DNA of 64,000 nucleotides from positions 105,872,834 through 105,936,833 of the forward strand of contig NC_069660.1 of assembly GCF_027244095.1 (NCBI RefSeq), given 5' to 3'. Below are positions 46,263 through 57,328 of the stretch, in pieces. This DNA comes from Hemicordylus capensis (lineage: Eukaryota; Chordata; Lepidosauria; Squamata; Cordylidae). The notes beneath the pieces are model-generated. The model made no database searches, was not told the DNA's origin, and worked only from the letters and a program-made list of their open reading frames with translations. How positions within the stretch are numbered: the first letter of the stretch is position 1; each line of letters begins with the position of its first letter. Both the position numbers and the translations under genes were made by a program.

Positions 46263-46327
46263 CTAAAAAAGAAATCTAAGGGAAACATCAGTAGGCGATT
46301 GGAAGGGCCCACTTCCATATTGGTTCG

Positions 46328-46549
46328 AGTAGCAATAGCAATAGCACTTACATTTATATACCGCTTTATAGCCGAAGCTCTCTAAGCAGTTTACAATGAT
46401 TTAGCATATTGCCCCCAACATTCTGGGTACTCATTTTACCGACCTCGGAAGGATGGAAGGCTGAGTCAACCTTCAGCCCCTGGTCAGGATTGAACTTGTA
46501 ACCTTCTGGTTACAGGGCGGCAGTTTTACCACTGTGCCACCAGGGGCTC
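46328..46549 (-). repeat. tRNA-derived SINE, second family
   Basis: Inverted, it begins GAGCCCCTGGTGGCACAGTG, has a B-box-like AAGTTCAATCCTG, GTTGACTCAGCCTTCCATCC, and the tail CTATAAAGCGGTATATAAAT followed by GTAAGTGCTATTGCTATTG. It is different from the 4272 family. Confidence 0.85.
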
Positions 46550-46746
46550 TTTATTAGGTACAGATCCTCTCCCCCAGCTAAATCCAAGAAAGCTACCACT
46601 TTAAAAGGTGGCTTTTTGACCACTTGGCAGGGGTAGCATGCATCTGCAATGCCTGGAGGAGGAAAGCAGACACTTGGGCGCAGAAGATTACTCCCAAGAA
46701 CCATAGCTCCCTCCAGTTTGGTCTATGCATGCTAAAGGCCCAAATA

Positions 46747-46917
46747 GAAACATTGGTCTTACCTGTGAAGGGTTCCTTTTTGCAGTGTCTGAGTTCATCC
46801 TATATCCTGGGTTGTATTCCAAATCATACCTCAGGAGACAGGAAGTAGAATCCAAAACCTTTGCCCAATGTCCGGTAGTTAGGTAGGAGGCGCCAGGAAA
46901 ACCCCAGTTCCGGACTG
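46747..46917 (-). repeat. DIRS 1 left (3') inverted terminal repeat
   Basis: CTATATCCTGGGTTGTATTC through CAGGAAAACCCCAGTTCC is the inverted match of the right end. The outermost part, through GTGAAGGGTTCC, is matched only by the internal block. Confidence 0.8.
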
Positions 46918-47118
46918 TAGAGCCAGGTCTTTGTAGAGCTATAAAATGAAAACTTCAACAGTGCTAAGCAGATAGAGAGATCAGATCTGTTTAAAAGGAG
47001 AAATCAAATGAATGAGGAAGGATGCAGGCAAAGAGAAGAAGAAGCAGTACAACAGTAGTCAAACTGCCTCCCACTACTGTACCCCCATCCTTATGGCAGT
47101 GAGGTCCGTGGGCGGGGC

Positions 47119-47210
47119 GGATGAACTCAGACACTGCGAAAAAGAACTCTTCACAGGTAAGACCAATGTTTCTTTTTCCACAGTTGTCTGAGTTCATCCT
47201 ATATCCTGGG
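47119..47210. repeat. DIRS 1 internal complementary block
   Basis: The first half (47119-47171) is the reverse complement of the left terminus, including TTACCTGTGAAG and the distinguishing AGTGTCTGAG. The second half (47171-47210) carries GTTGTCTGAG, as does the inverted right terminus. Each half thus copies a different end of the element, joined end to end. Confidence 0.8.
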
Positions 47211-47543
47211 ACATACCCAAACCGTATAAAAAGACAGGGTGGGAAAAGCAGACTATCAGACTACTTGCTGTAGTACCATGCACGCCATGGCCACTTGAGC
47301 AGAAGGGAATGATGATACCCTATAGTTTTTTTTAACTAATGGAGAGATAGATGCCCAAAGGCTGTCTAATGATGAAGTAGAGGGAGCATTGGCCAAAAGA
47401 GCCACCGAAGTACTGGCCCTGCAGGTTGAATGAGCTGTGATTCGCCCTGGAGTCGGGAGGCTGAGTGTTTTGTATGCCAGGTGGACCGTGGCTCTGATCC
47501 CTTAGGCCAGGGTCACCTAGGGAGACTTTGTCCTAGGGACTTT

Positions 47544-48060
47544 TTAGGGAGAAGAAAGACAAAGAGAGAGTGCGGCCAGGTTGCGCTGGGGTTTGGGCGA
47601 TTGAGATAATTTCAAAGTGCCCTGAGAACCTCTAGTGTGTGCACTATCGTTTTCCTTGAGATGTTTTAGCTCCGGGTAAATCGATGGTAACACAACCTCT
47701 TTCGAACTGTGGAGTGTGGAGTCACGTTTAGGAACGAAGGTGGGATCCATTTGTAAGATGACGGCCTCATCAGTGAAGGAGCAAGGTTCCTTGCACGCTG
47801 AGAGGGCGCCCAAGTCGGAAACCCTGCATGCCAAGGAGCTGGCTACCCGAAACAGTACTTTGCACAACCGAATCCGTAGGGGAGCCTTACTGAGAGTACG
47901 GAGGGGTGGCGCATGTGAGCCTTTAGGACCTGTAGAATTCCCAGGGTGGAAGTATATGAACAGGCGGAGGAGTGAAATTGATTGGTTGCCTCTTTTAGGA
48001 ACCGTCTGAGGAGTGAAGGGAATGAGGACCAAAATTGTCAACTGTAGGACAGATATCAAT
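47544..48060 (-). pseudogene. DIRS 1 tyrosine-recombinase trace
   Basis: The minus-strand frame resembles the recombinase core of the element at 61.3 kb over its middle part (PLRIRLCKVLFRVASSLACR against PLRVLSFKLAFLVAVTSARR, followed by VSDLGALS against ISELRALS). It is a fossil trace, broken, without a full recombinase. Confidence 0.7.
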
Positions 48061-48771
48061 GGGAGACTAGTTTGCGGAAAAGGTTGGGGCGAAGATCCAT
48101 TCCTATGCCTCCTTGCCGGAATGATGGGACCTTGCGTACCCTTTGAGGAGATAGAGGAAGGGAGTTTTCTGTGGGCCCATCCGGAAAAAGGCGTCCCAAC
48201 TGGCTTGATAGAACCTGTTCGTGCAGGGTCTTCAGGATGCCAAAATGGTGGATTGTACCTTCCTTGTGTATCCTGCCCGATTCAGCAAGGCGTACTCACC
48301 CTCCATGCGTATAGTTGGTGCCAGGTTGGTTCCAGATGGAGCACCGGGCCCTGTGAGAATAGTTCTGGGCAGAGAGATAGAGGCCACAGTTTCCTGGAGG
48401 GAAAACAAAAACCAGATTTGCGAATCACGGTCCTCTTGGCCAAGAGGGAGCAATAAAGATTAGGTTTGCTTTTCCCCCAAGATCAGCTTTGCATTACTCT
48501 GTTAGCAACCCTGCTATTAAGACCTACAGTAGGCCAGGAAACCAGGGGGGCAGTGAGCAGGTTGGTCGCGTCCACTAGTGGAGAGTGGAATTGGTGATGA
48601 ACAATGGTTCTGATGGTGGTAGGTTGTTGACACAAAAAAGGTCCACCACTTGGAGGGCCGACTTGGTAGTGGCCTGATGGAAGCCTTCTGTGTGCCGTGA
48701 CCATTTTGCTGGGTCTATGGAATGGAAATTTAGTCAATCCGCCATCAGTAGGTCGCCCCACTGTCGCCCCT

Positions 48772-49005
48772 CAGGGGCGGGGCGGCAGGTGGCTTCTTTA
48801 ACTGGAAACGGAGCCGGTGCTCTGTGCCACCCAGCAGCCCCCACGGCGGGGAACCACCTCTGCCACTTACCAGGCCGCTGGTGGGGGCTCGCCTCCGCGG
48901 GAGCCAGGTAAGTGGCGGAGGCGATTCCCCGCCACGGGGGCTGCTGGGCAGCCCAGAGCACCGGCTCAGTTTCCAGTTAAAGAAGCCGCCCGCCCCCCAC
49001 CCCTG
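48772..49005. mobile_element. GC-rich foldback element inside DIRS 1
   Basis: A long palindrome centred near 48889, with arms of about 110 bp. The left arm carries TAACTGGAAACGGAGCCGGT and the right its inverted partner; the ends are CAGGGGCGGGGCGG and CCCACCCCTG, as in hAT elements. No target duplication was confirmed. Confidence 0.8.
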
Positions 49006-49153
49006 AGGCGCGTTCACGGCCCACACCTGCCACTGGGGCATTCTGCTGCGAGCGAAGCTAAGTTAATTTCCGCCCAAGAGGATAGTAGTTTGGATTCCCT
49101 CATCCTGTTGCAAGACCTGGTGCCTCCCTGATTCATCTTGTGAGTTTATACTG

Positions 49154-49381
49154 CTACATAGTCTGTGTGATAAGCACATGTTGGTTCAGTACAGGGTGGC
49201 TGAATTCTCTGAAGGCCAGACATACGGCTCTCTGTTCTAATGGATTGAGCTCCATGAAATCTGGTGGGGTGACCCCACTCCTTCGGCTGGTTGATGGATG
49301 CAGTGTTTTGCCCATCCGGCTAGACTTGCGTCCGTAGTAATAACTATCCCATCCAGCAGTGAGAGGAGTAGGCCTCACCAT
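49154..49381 (-). pseudogene. DIRS 1 RNase H-like trace
   Basis: The frame resembles the RNase H region of the element at 61.3 kb around LNPLEQRAVCLAFREF (against INWRELRAIRLALLAF). Broken fossil. Confidence 0.6.
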
Positions 49382-51154
49382 ATCGCAGGAGAGACCCGTC
49401 AGTTCAGAAACTGTTGCCCTTTGTCAACAGAGGAAAATGATGAGTTTCTGGATGATAGAGGATTAATGTTGCTATTTTGTTCTGGTGTTCTGTGGTTAGT
49501 GAGGAAGTTTCCAGTTGGGTGTCGAAGATGACTCCCGCCTGTAGATGAGGTTGGGGAGAGACTAAGAGGCTTTTCTGGTCGCTGATAATGAAGCTGAAGG
49601 GCTCAGAAAGTGTAGTGTGTGTTGCATATCACTGCAGGTTTCGGAGAGGGACACCGATCGGATTCGGAGATCATCCAATGCAGAAGGACGTGAAGTGTTT
49701 CCACCTGCACTTTGTCTATTATAGCTACCACAAACTGGGAGACCTTAGTAGTGGAGGATACACCAAACGGCATGGCTTGTACTGGTAATGCTGGCCGTGG
49801 AAGAGGAAAACGGAGTATCTGCGGGGGATGGGTGGATGTGGAGGTATGCCACCAAGAGGTTTATGGAAGCCAAAAGAACTCCTGTTTATGAACTGCTTCC
49901 TTGATTGTGTGGAATGATTCTATCCAGAGGGGTCCATTTGTATGCAAAGGTTCAGCCTCTTGAGGTCTAGACTGCCCTCCATGAGGTGTCCTTCTCTGGT
50001 ACTAGGAGTAGGGTGGAGTAAATTCCCCGAGGAAGTGTCAGAGTAGGGATGGTTTGATGGACTGAATCTGGAACAGATACTGTATCACTAGATGCCTCTG
50101 CTGCCTTTTCATCGGATTCCAGGGTGAAGAAGTGCAAGTATAGAGACTGTGGGCTACGACTCTGGGACCCAAGCGTCTGATGTCGAGTGGCTCCATGATG
50201 TCGCAAGAAGGCAGAAGCTGGCCCCCAGCAGGTAGGAGTCATTGTTTGCTTCCATGTAGGAATCCAGATCTGAAAGGTTGTCCCTGGGCCTGGTTCCTGT
50301 TGTTTCTTCTGAAGCATAGTTGTTGCTGGCCCTGCTTACGCCCTGGAGATGTTACCAAATGGTCAGAACTCTCAGGGGAGTTGACTGAGTACCTTTGGAG
50401 GACTCTGGAGGGACGAAAATTGCTCGATGAAAACACTTCCCTGGACAGTTGTACTACTGTCTGGCTACCAGCAATGTTTGTTTTTGTTTTGTTTCTTTTT
50501 CTTTCCCTTTTGTCCCTAAACTCAACCAATACAGGGTCTGGGGAATCTCCAGAGTCTGGCCCCAGAGAATGGAAAATATGCCAGCGTTAGGATTAGTGGT
50601 CCACTTTCCATCAATGTAACCTGAGGCAGGGCCTTGTAGCTACCCCTGCTGCCATAGAGCTAGATGCGTGCAGGATACATTCCTGGCTAGAGACAGCCAC
50701 GAAGGTTGCTGCCTTCATATCTTATACCTAGCCTATGTTGTTTTGTTCTTGGTGGGACAAGCCGTATCAGCTCCTAGCCCCAACCCGAGGCCCCTGTAAA
50801 GATGGGGATGTCCGTGGCTGCCTTTACAACCAATGCAGCATCCTCATGTGCCTTGCGTAAAGGAAAGTCAAATTTCTTACCTTCTGGGATCTTCAGTTGT
50901 ATGTCCCCTGTTATTCACAGGGGTATCTGAAACCACTCATGCCACTGGGGGCATCTACAATGGAAGACACTAATGAGGCTATAACATCAACATGTAACGT
51001 ATACAGGTTTGTTTGTTAGTTTTTAAAATATGGAATGGGACCATATTATCTAAGCCTTGAAATGGACTCCGGAGAGACGTCATTGATAGTCCTCTGTGTC
51101 TTAGCCAATAAGACATCAAGTCTGAATATATAAGCCCCTCGAATAAATAAATGA

Positions 51155-51248
51155 AGTAGTCTCCCATTCAAATACAAACCAGGGTGGACCCTGCTTAGCA
51201 AAGGGGAAAATCCATGCCTGCCACCACAAGACCAGCTCTCCTCTCCAG
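51155..51248 (-). repeat. 5S-headed SINE, head only, inside DIRS 1
   Basis: Inverted: GCTAAGCAGGGTCCACCCTG and GAATGGGAGAC, the 5S-like promoter words also seen at 23420-23512. The normal continuation is interrupted after GGGAGAC. Confidence 0.75.
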
Positions 51249-51249
51249 A

Positions 51250-51335
51250 TACATCTTATTTATTTGCTATATCTCTGTGTAAACCGTCCTGGATCCTTTT
51301 GGAGGGATGAAATAGAAAATGAATGCATGAATGAA
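51250..51335 (+). repeat. L2-like 3' end fragment
   Basis: TATTTGCTATATCTCTGTGT and AAACCGTCCTGGATCC, ending in a GAATGAATG simple repeat. Confidence 0.5.
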
Positions 51336-52649
51336 TGCAAGGTCTGAAGGAACTAGTCTGCTGGGAGGAGGTCTTTTCCTGTGATAGTTCGCCTTCCTCC
51401 GTATCAGATGAGGAAGAGCAGTCCATGGAGTGAGAAGGTAGAGGCTGGAGGTGTTGTAGGGGAAGGTGGGTACACAAGGAGTGGGTACAGGAGAAAAAGA
51501 CTCAGGAGGGGCGGTGTCTGTTATTTGGGTAGAGGAAGGTTAGGGTCCTCTTGAGAAAAGCTGGGGTAGGAAGAAGGAGTAGGAGAGGCAGGTCTTTGGA
51601 ATCCTATGCCTAGGTAGCCTTGGAAGAACTCCCCTCTCATTTGGGGGAAAGATCCCTCTCATTGAGCTAGAGCATTGCCCTTTGATGAACAGTGGGCATT
51701 AAATTAAACTCAGAAATCAAACTCAGAGTGATATACAATCTTTAAGCCACAATTGAAAAGCAGGGGAAAGCTACATGTCCTGTTGATCCTCAGCAAGAGG
51801 AATTATACTCACAGACCCTGCAGGAGCTGGGAGACGCTCAGGTAATCTCCCCTCTGTAGGAGCGGCTGGGCTGGCAGTATTCAGAGCAGCTGGCTGGGAT
51901 GTGGGGGGGAGTGACCAGCGAACTGGGTTCCCCCTCCCCCTGTGATATGCCAGTCTGTGTGATCGCGGGCGTACATAGATCGCCTGTCCAAACCACCGTA
52001 AATATCAATCCCTGGAGCCCTCTAAGAAGGGCGGGCGGTAAAAGTCGCAGAAGCATTGACGGCAAACAGCCTGCTGGGGGAGGCGTTCGCTCCAGCCCAC
52101 CACCGAAGGCTTGATCTTTTGTTCTGTGGCGTTTTGCATTTTCTTGCCACTGCCTCAGCATTTGGAGAGTTTCAAGCCCTCTCCTTTGAGATAACTGGCC
52201 TTCTAGGCTGCCCTCTTTGGGTAAAAAACACCGCCTCTGCCAGAGTGGGAGCTGCGCCCGGCTCACGAGAGGCTGAAAGGAAGAGGAGGGCAAGGGAAAC
52301 GCTGCCGGAATCAGCCGGTGAAGACGAGCGTGAGCGTTTGCCACAGTTTGCAACCTGGTGTAGATTGCGGAACTTTGGGTTGCTGGATTCCTTTTTCGAG
52401 GGTGGGTGGGGCTGTTTCGGCAGATAGAGAGTCTCCCAAGATGTCCCCTGTATAAGCAGGCTCCATAGGAGCGGGGAGGGGCAAAACTGAAAGTAAAACA
52501 AACTGAGAAAACAAGCGGAGCCAAAAGGACTAATTGTAAAAAAAACTGTTTAGCTTAGATCGAGAAAAGCCAACCAGCAAAAAGCTCCCCACCAGCATTG
52601 CCTGAATGTATTAGATAGCAGAGCTCTCTCAAAAACGATGCAACCCTGA

Positions 52650-52810
52650 GGTGAGACAGGAAGGAACTGGGGTTTTCCTGGCGCCTCCTACCTAACTACC
52701 GGACATTGGGCAAAGGTTTTGGATTCTTCTTCCTGTCTCCTGAGGCATGATCTGGAATACAACCCAGGATATAGGATGAACTCAGACAACTGCGGAAAAC
52801 AAGAACTTCA
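52650..52810 (-). repeat. DIRS 1 right (5') inverted terminal repeat
   Basis: CCTGGCGCCTCCTACCTAAC and GATATAGGATGAACTCAGAC are the inverted partner of the left end over about 130 bp. Confidence 0.8.
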
Positions 52811-52978
52811 CATCACCATGCCATGGAAGGCAAGAGCCCAAATGCTTTGGAGGGAAAGCTGTTTGCAGATCTCAAGGGTCATGATAAGTATCAAGCAAAA
52901 ATTATCCAAAGTGCCACATTCCTCCAGCAAATGTTAAACACATATAACTATTCTATTTAGATATTTTAGGAAACACAC

Positions 52979-53062
52979 CTGATTGACAATGAAAAATGAT
53001 ACTGTCATGGCAGCACAACCTAATGTGGTCAGCATCAAGAATTTGAATCTAAAAATCAGCCC
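52979..53062 (-). CDS. WLS: WLS internal exon (28 codons)
   Basis: Encodes GLIFRFKFLMLTTLGCAAMT and VSFFIVNQ, a transmembrane helix preceded by the GL of the YEGL endocytosis motif. Acceptor CTCTCTAG ends at 53063; donor CAG|GTGTGT starts at 52978. Both ends are phase 0. Confidence 0.95.
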
Positions 53063-53519
53063 CTAGAGAGAGACAATAAAAACATAGCATTGGTCACACA
53101 ATTGAAAAACTCATATTTCAAAGCAGACTCTCTTTGGATATGAAAATTAGACAAGTGAGAAATGCAAAGTCTATCAGGACTCCCACTTACAGTTTTCCAG
53201 TTGTTGTTTCAGCTATCAAGCCACACCTATACAAAGCCAGGTCTTGGAGCAAAAAGACACAAAATATACAAGACTGTGCCAGGTATCTTGCACCATTTTG
53301 TTTTCTCTTTGACAAACGTGTTTTGTCCTGCTTGGTTGGGGCCACTGAAAGAGGTGATTCAACTCCTAAGCTACTGTGGATCCAACAGGCTCCGATTCTC
53401 TCTTCCACGGCACCTGCCCTCTCTTGCAGGGTGATGAGGAGGAAGCCAAAAGTTCCAGCTCCATTGGATATCTCAAAAAGATAGTTACTGATCCTCCAAC
53501 TTATGCTTCTCCCACAGGG

Positions 53520-53880
53520 CAACACCATGGTGTCAAGGTGGAACTGTCTTGACTGCAGGTTCTATCAGACATTTCTGTATCTTGGTCATAGAAGCCAAGA
53601 CCTCCTTCTCCAGTTTAGTTTTAAAGGTTGTACACACCCACAGCCAATCCCTCAGTAGCCACAACAAGCATCTGTTCTAACCTAGCAGTGCCTGTATTCC
53701 AGTCAAAGAAGACCGAGAGGCTCCTTAACAGTCTTGGACTGGCTGGAAGGTGTCCAACATCCCCGAATGGCAGCCCTCAGCAAGGACAAGTTTGCTTGAC
53801 CCTTTCCAATATGACTTTATTAGTAATAACCACGAGGTCACAGCCAATCTGTTTGGGATGATCTGGAAGCTGGGCAGAGG
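53520..53880 (-). pseudogene. Unidentified coding-like trace in WLS intron
   Basis: A minus-strand frame gives protein-like segments (PKQIGCDLVVITNKVILERV, then VFFDWNTGTARLEQMLVVAT and KTKLEKEVLASMTKIQKCLI), broken by stops near 53781 and 53621 and by an apparent frame change near 53620. Charge pattern and amphipathic character look like decayed coding sequence, perhaps a processed pseudogene. I do not recognise the parent protein, no poly-A tail was found, and chance cannot be excluded. Confidence 0.3.
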
Positions 53881-54591
53881 ATGGAAACTCGGGGCACAGA
53901 ATACACCATTATAAAAGCATAGAAAAATACATTACTCCAAAACTACAGAACCTACTTCTTTTAAAACAGTACACATCTGTTCCATGTTGCTGACAGTGGC
54001 ATCCTTCCTATTCCCACATACTTAGATCTTTCCCAGATACTAAGCTTTTTACATTTCTGCACCATTTTCTTCATGAAACGTAAGTTTCTCAATGGCGATT
54101 AGTCATTGCAGAGACTTCAAATCCCTATTGTTCAGAAGTACATCCCTGAAATCAGTTGGGGGTGGGCAGGAGAGGGACATTGCTCCATGCCCTGCTAGTG
54201 GGCCACCTGAAGCATCTGCCTGGCCACTGAGAGAGGCAGGATACTCAATCTGATGGGCCTCTAGTCTGATCCAGCAGGGTTCTCTTTTGTGTGGAAAGCA
54301 TAACAAGAGCAAGGAAACAGCCCTTTCAGTCTTTAGACTGTGATGTTAAAATATTCCATGAAACAAATCTTTACACAATAGGCAAAATAAGCAATACATT
54401 AGGATATCAGAGGGACTGGCACAGGAAAGCAAGATGGCTCCCCCATTCCCTTTAATCTACTGTTAACTGAGGTAGTGGCACATGTGTATATATGGCATGA
54501 TAGCATAAAGAAAGCCAACTGTTTGAACAGCCATTTTAAAAGAGGTCCTGATAGTACCATATTTACTAGTGATGTGCCCATAATGTATTCT
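53881..54591. other. Intronic, no recognised feature
   Basis: No exon or repeat family identified. Confidence 0.45.
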
Positions 54592-55359
54592 GTGCCGGCG
54601 GGGATGGTACTTTAAGGCCAGGGGAGGGTGCACCCAACCGCCCGTGCACCCATTGTGCGCGTGCATGACAGGTGTGCGCGCGGCCGCTACTTCTGGCTAT
54701 TTCTGGCCGATGAGGGAAATGGGGCAGCATGGAGGAACGTAGGGATGTGCACGAACAGGTTCGGAGGCCATGTTGGAGGGCTCTGAACCAGTTCGGAACC
54801 AGACCGGTCTGGCACTAAGCGGGGGGTCTACCTTTAAGGGAGGGGGGGTAGTACTTACCCCTCCCGCCGCTCTTCCCCCTCCGGCGCTGCATTTAGGATT
54901 GAAGTTTTGGGGGCGGCAGTGTTCCTCTAGTGGTGTGCACAGAACCACTGCGGCCCGGAAGTCGCGTAAATACGAGCATGCATGCGCCCGTCGCGGCGCG
55001 CGCACTGCGGCGACAGGCGTGCGTGCCCTGCGACAGGCGCATGCGTGCTCGTATTTACGCGACTTCCGGGCAACGACGGGGACAGGGGCGGCAGGGAGGA
55101 ACGCTGCCGCCCCCAAAACTTCAATCCGAAATGCAGCGCCGGAGGGGGAAGAGCTGCGGGAGGGGTAAGTACTACCCCCCTGCCCTTAAAGGTAGATCCC
55201 CCTCAGTGTCAGACCGCGCTGCAGTGGTTCCGTGCACACCACTAGAGGAACACTGCCGCCCCGAGGGGCTTACAAATAATGGAGCGCCGGTGGGGGAAAT
55301 GCGGCGGAGGGGTGAGTACACCCTCCCCCACCCTTAAAGTACCACCCCCGCCGGTGCCG
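54592..55359. mobile_element. Self-nested GC-rich foldback cluster
   Basis: Outer arms (about 54592-54635 and 55311-55359) pair GCCGGCGGGGATGGTACTTT with its inverted partner. Inside sits a second foldback (54740-55244). The TAGTGGTGTGCAC terminus occurs a third time at about 54927. CpG is strikingly dense for intronic DNA, so the block could be mistaken for a CpG island. Long frames in it are shadows of the palindrome. Confidence 0.85.
54740..55244. mobile_element. Inner foldback hAT element (505 bp)
   Basis: Begins TAGGGATGTGCACGAAC and ends, inverted, TAGTGGTGTGCACGGAAC. The 8-bp flanks GAGGAACG (54732-54739) and GAGGAACA (55245-55252) agree at 7 of 8. The interior is a palindrome centred near 55013 with arms of about 215 bp, sharing CGGAAGTCGCGTAAATACGA. 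Confidence 0.85.
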
Positions 55360-55684
55360 AAACGCCAAACCCCCCCCACCCTGTGCCAAAACGTTTCTGA
55401 GGCCTTTATAATGGCCTCTGAAACATTTCGGGTTCAAGCCTAATATTTACCCAAATAGAAGATGATCCTGAGTTTAAGACGACCCCTTTAAAAATGTGGG
55501 TTAAATATAGGTTATACTATTTACCCAAAAGGAAGAGAACCCTGAATGCTCCCCCTCACCATTCTAACATCAAAGAACAGGGGGAAACCCCAGACTTGGA
55601 TTCAGGTAAATACAGTACATAAAGAGTCAGAAACATCAACACAAAATGCACTTGAAAGCAACGATGGGCAAGATCTTTTGTGTA

Positions 55685-55767
55685 ATGAACTCTTAACAAT
55701 GAGTTCATTAAACAATGAGCCATATTTTATTTAGTTATATCTGTGTAAACCACTTTGGGAACTTTTG
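55685..55767 (+). repeat. Left arm of an 83/84-bp inverted duplication
   Basis: Runs from ATGAACTCTTAACAATGAG to GGGAACTTTTGT. It matches 56327-56410 inverted with about five differences. The arm includes an L2-like 3' end (GTAAACCACTTTGGGAAC) plus a non-L2 flank. Confidence 0.9.
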
Positions 55768-56326
55768 TTGAAAGGCGGAGAGATAGATATTATAAACTGT
55801 GTATGAGCTAATTGGGAGAAAGGATTTCCCCTTTAACCTAGAAGAATTATAAGGTTTGGCACTGTTAGATCACATTGTAAGTTAAGCTGCAAGTCCAACA
55901 TCAACAACTTATGGCACAATCTGGAGCTCCCTGTTCACATCAACAAGCTCATGAACTTTCTGTATGTATGGGCTGCACCATTTACTCTGTGCCTGAAAGA
56001 GATACACGTATGGCACTCCCTTTCCCTTTCATCTCCCTATCCATGTTAGGATAGCTCTGTGCACACATTGATCTCCCTGCATACAACAGAATGGAACAGC
56101 AGTCAATGAGAAGGAGTCTCTTGCTGCTATAGATCTGATGAAGGAAAGAAACTAGAATGGCTGTGCTCTGGAGCCTAATACTGCACCCTAATGACTGAAC
56201 CTCTTGTGTCAGGAACAGGTATCTTTCATTCTGTGAATGAGATGCACAATATATAAATCAGGTTTCTGCAGAAAGAATAAAAAGCAGGAAGACTTTCAGT
56301 TGCATTCACTGATAGAAGAGGGACAC
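55768..56326. other. Spacer of the inverted duplication
   Basis: 559 bp without a recognised gene; the first part continues the L2-like tail. Confidence 0.4.
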
Positions 56327-56410
56327 ACAAAAGTTCCCAAAGTGGTTTACATAGATATAAATAAATATAATATGGTTCATTGTTTAATGAACTCATTGTT
56401 AAGAGTTCAT
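56327..56410 (-). repeat. Right arm of the inverted duplication
   Basis: Inverted copy of 55685-55767. AATGAACTC and GAGTTCATT inside each arm form a further small palindrome. Confidence 0.9.
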
Positions 56411-57184
56411 GTAACCAACCCCCCCCCCCATTCCCTTATTTAAAAGAGGCTTGCGGGCCACAACCCTATTAGAGTTCCCATTATACAAATCAATACTGAA
56501 CACGCTATTACATTTGAAGCTTTTGACTGTGATTGGTTCAGTTACATGCCTGTCACAGGAGGACTAGGCAGTCAGAAAGGTCTACTGACTGCCATTGGTT
56601 GAACTGCTCAGATTCTAAGAATCTCTGCCTGCAACTGGCTAAGCTGCTTTCATGTCTCAGGAAGAAGGACCCAGGCAAAGAGGCACAGACAAGAAGGAAC
56701 CCAGGAAAGTATAAGCTAGAGACCGGGGGGAAATATATAGAAAACAGGGAGATTCTAGGGGACAAGGATTGCCGTAGAATAAGGAGATTTGTTTTTTTAA
56801 CCGCAGTCAAAAGCAGAATTCTTCTGAGGTGTGTGCAGGTGGTAGTGGGGAGAAGTGCACATTCCCGAGGCTTAGAACCAAGATTTAGCCATGGCTACAT
56901 GTGATGTCTGAACCCACCCAGTGATTTGAAGTCACCAAGTCTTTGGCTCTTCAGTTTCTCAGTTTTAAAAATTATAATGGGTAATTTGTACATTCATATC
57001 TTGGTCCTTTCTGATAAGCAAGGTTGTTCTATCTGTTTTACTTGTTCAGACGCATCTTCTCTTTGTAGTGATAAAATAGCTTCTTTGTGGCTATACCACC
57101 ACTAGTAATCTTACTGAAACAGGTTCAATGCAAACTGGTGCAAGTGTTTTAACATATTCTTCATCCCTTGTCCCTCTTCCTCAC
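56411..57184. other. Intronic, no recognised feature
   Basis: Nothing identified; short frames lack motifs. Confidence 0.45.
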
Positions 57185-57328
57185 CTCATAATGAAGTCTG
57201 CGGGTTTTACTCATTGCTGGGAGGCTGCATTGCTTGCCACTGATGTTCCTGAACACTTGAAATACCATAAAACACAGGAACAAGAAGTAAAGACAGAGGC
57301 AGATACCAGCAACAATAATAAATGCCAT
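57185..57328 (-). CDS. WLS: WLS internal exon (48 codons)
   Basis: Encodes [20 protein letters not shown], then [20 protein letters not shown] and KTRRLHYE: a transmembrane helix and the cytosolic loop ending in the YE of YEGL. Acceptor ACTGTTTAG ends at 57329; donor GAG|GTGAGG starts at 57184. Human has SSLPAMSKV where this has CSLPAMSKT. Confidence 0.95.

Larger units (their letters stand above)
46747..52810 (-). mobile_element. DIRS-type tyrosine-recombinase retrotransposon fossil 1
   Basis: About 6 kb in a WLS intron, minus orientation. Parts: inverted terminal repeats (left about 46747-46917, right about 52650-52810, sharing CCTACCTAACTACCGGACAT on one strand), an internal complementary block at 47119-47210, a tyrosine-recombinase trace (48060-47544), RNase H-like trace (49381-49154) and decayed upstream coding sequence. 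DIRS elements integrate by a recombinase and lack target duplications, as here. It is clearly broken, with many changes and at least two later insertions (a hAT foldback at 48772 and a SINE head at 51155), so it is older than the element at 61.3 kb. Confidence 0.8.

Noticed and set aside
48690-49131. Paired open frames on both strands
   Set aside because: They mirror each other because the DNA is a palindrome.
53134-53861. Plus-strand frames opposite the unidentified trace
   Set aside because: Serine- and threonine-rich without family motifs; the minus strand gives the more protein-like reading.
54697-55337. Open frames with Arg/Ala/Cys-rich repeats on both strands
   Set aside because: Shadows of the nested foldback; the same peptides recur on both strands.
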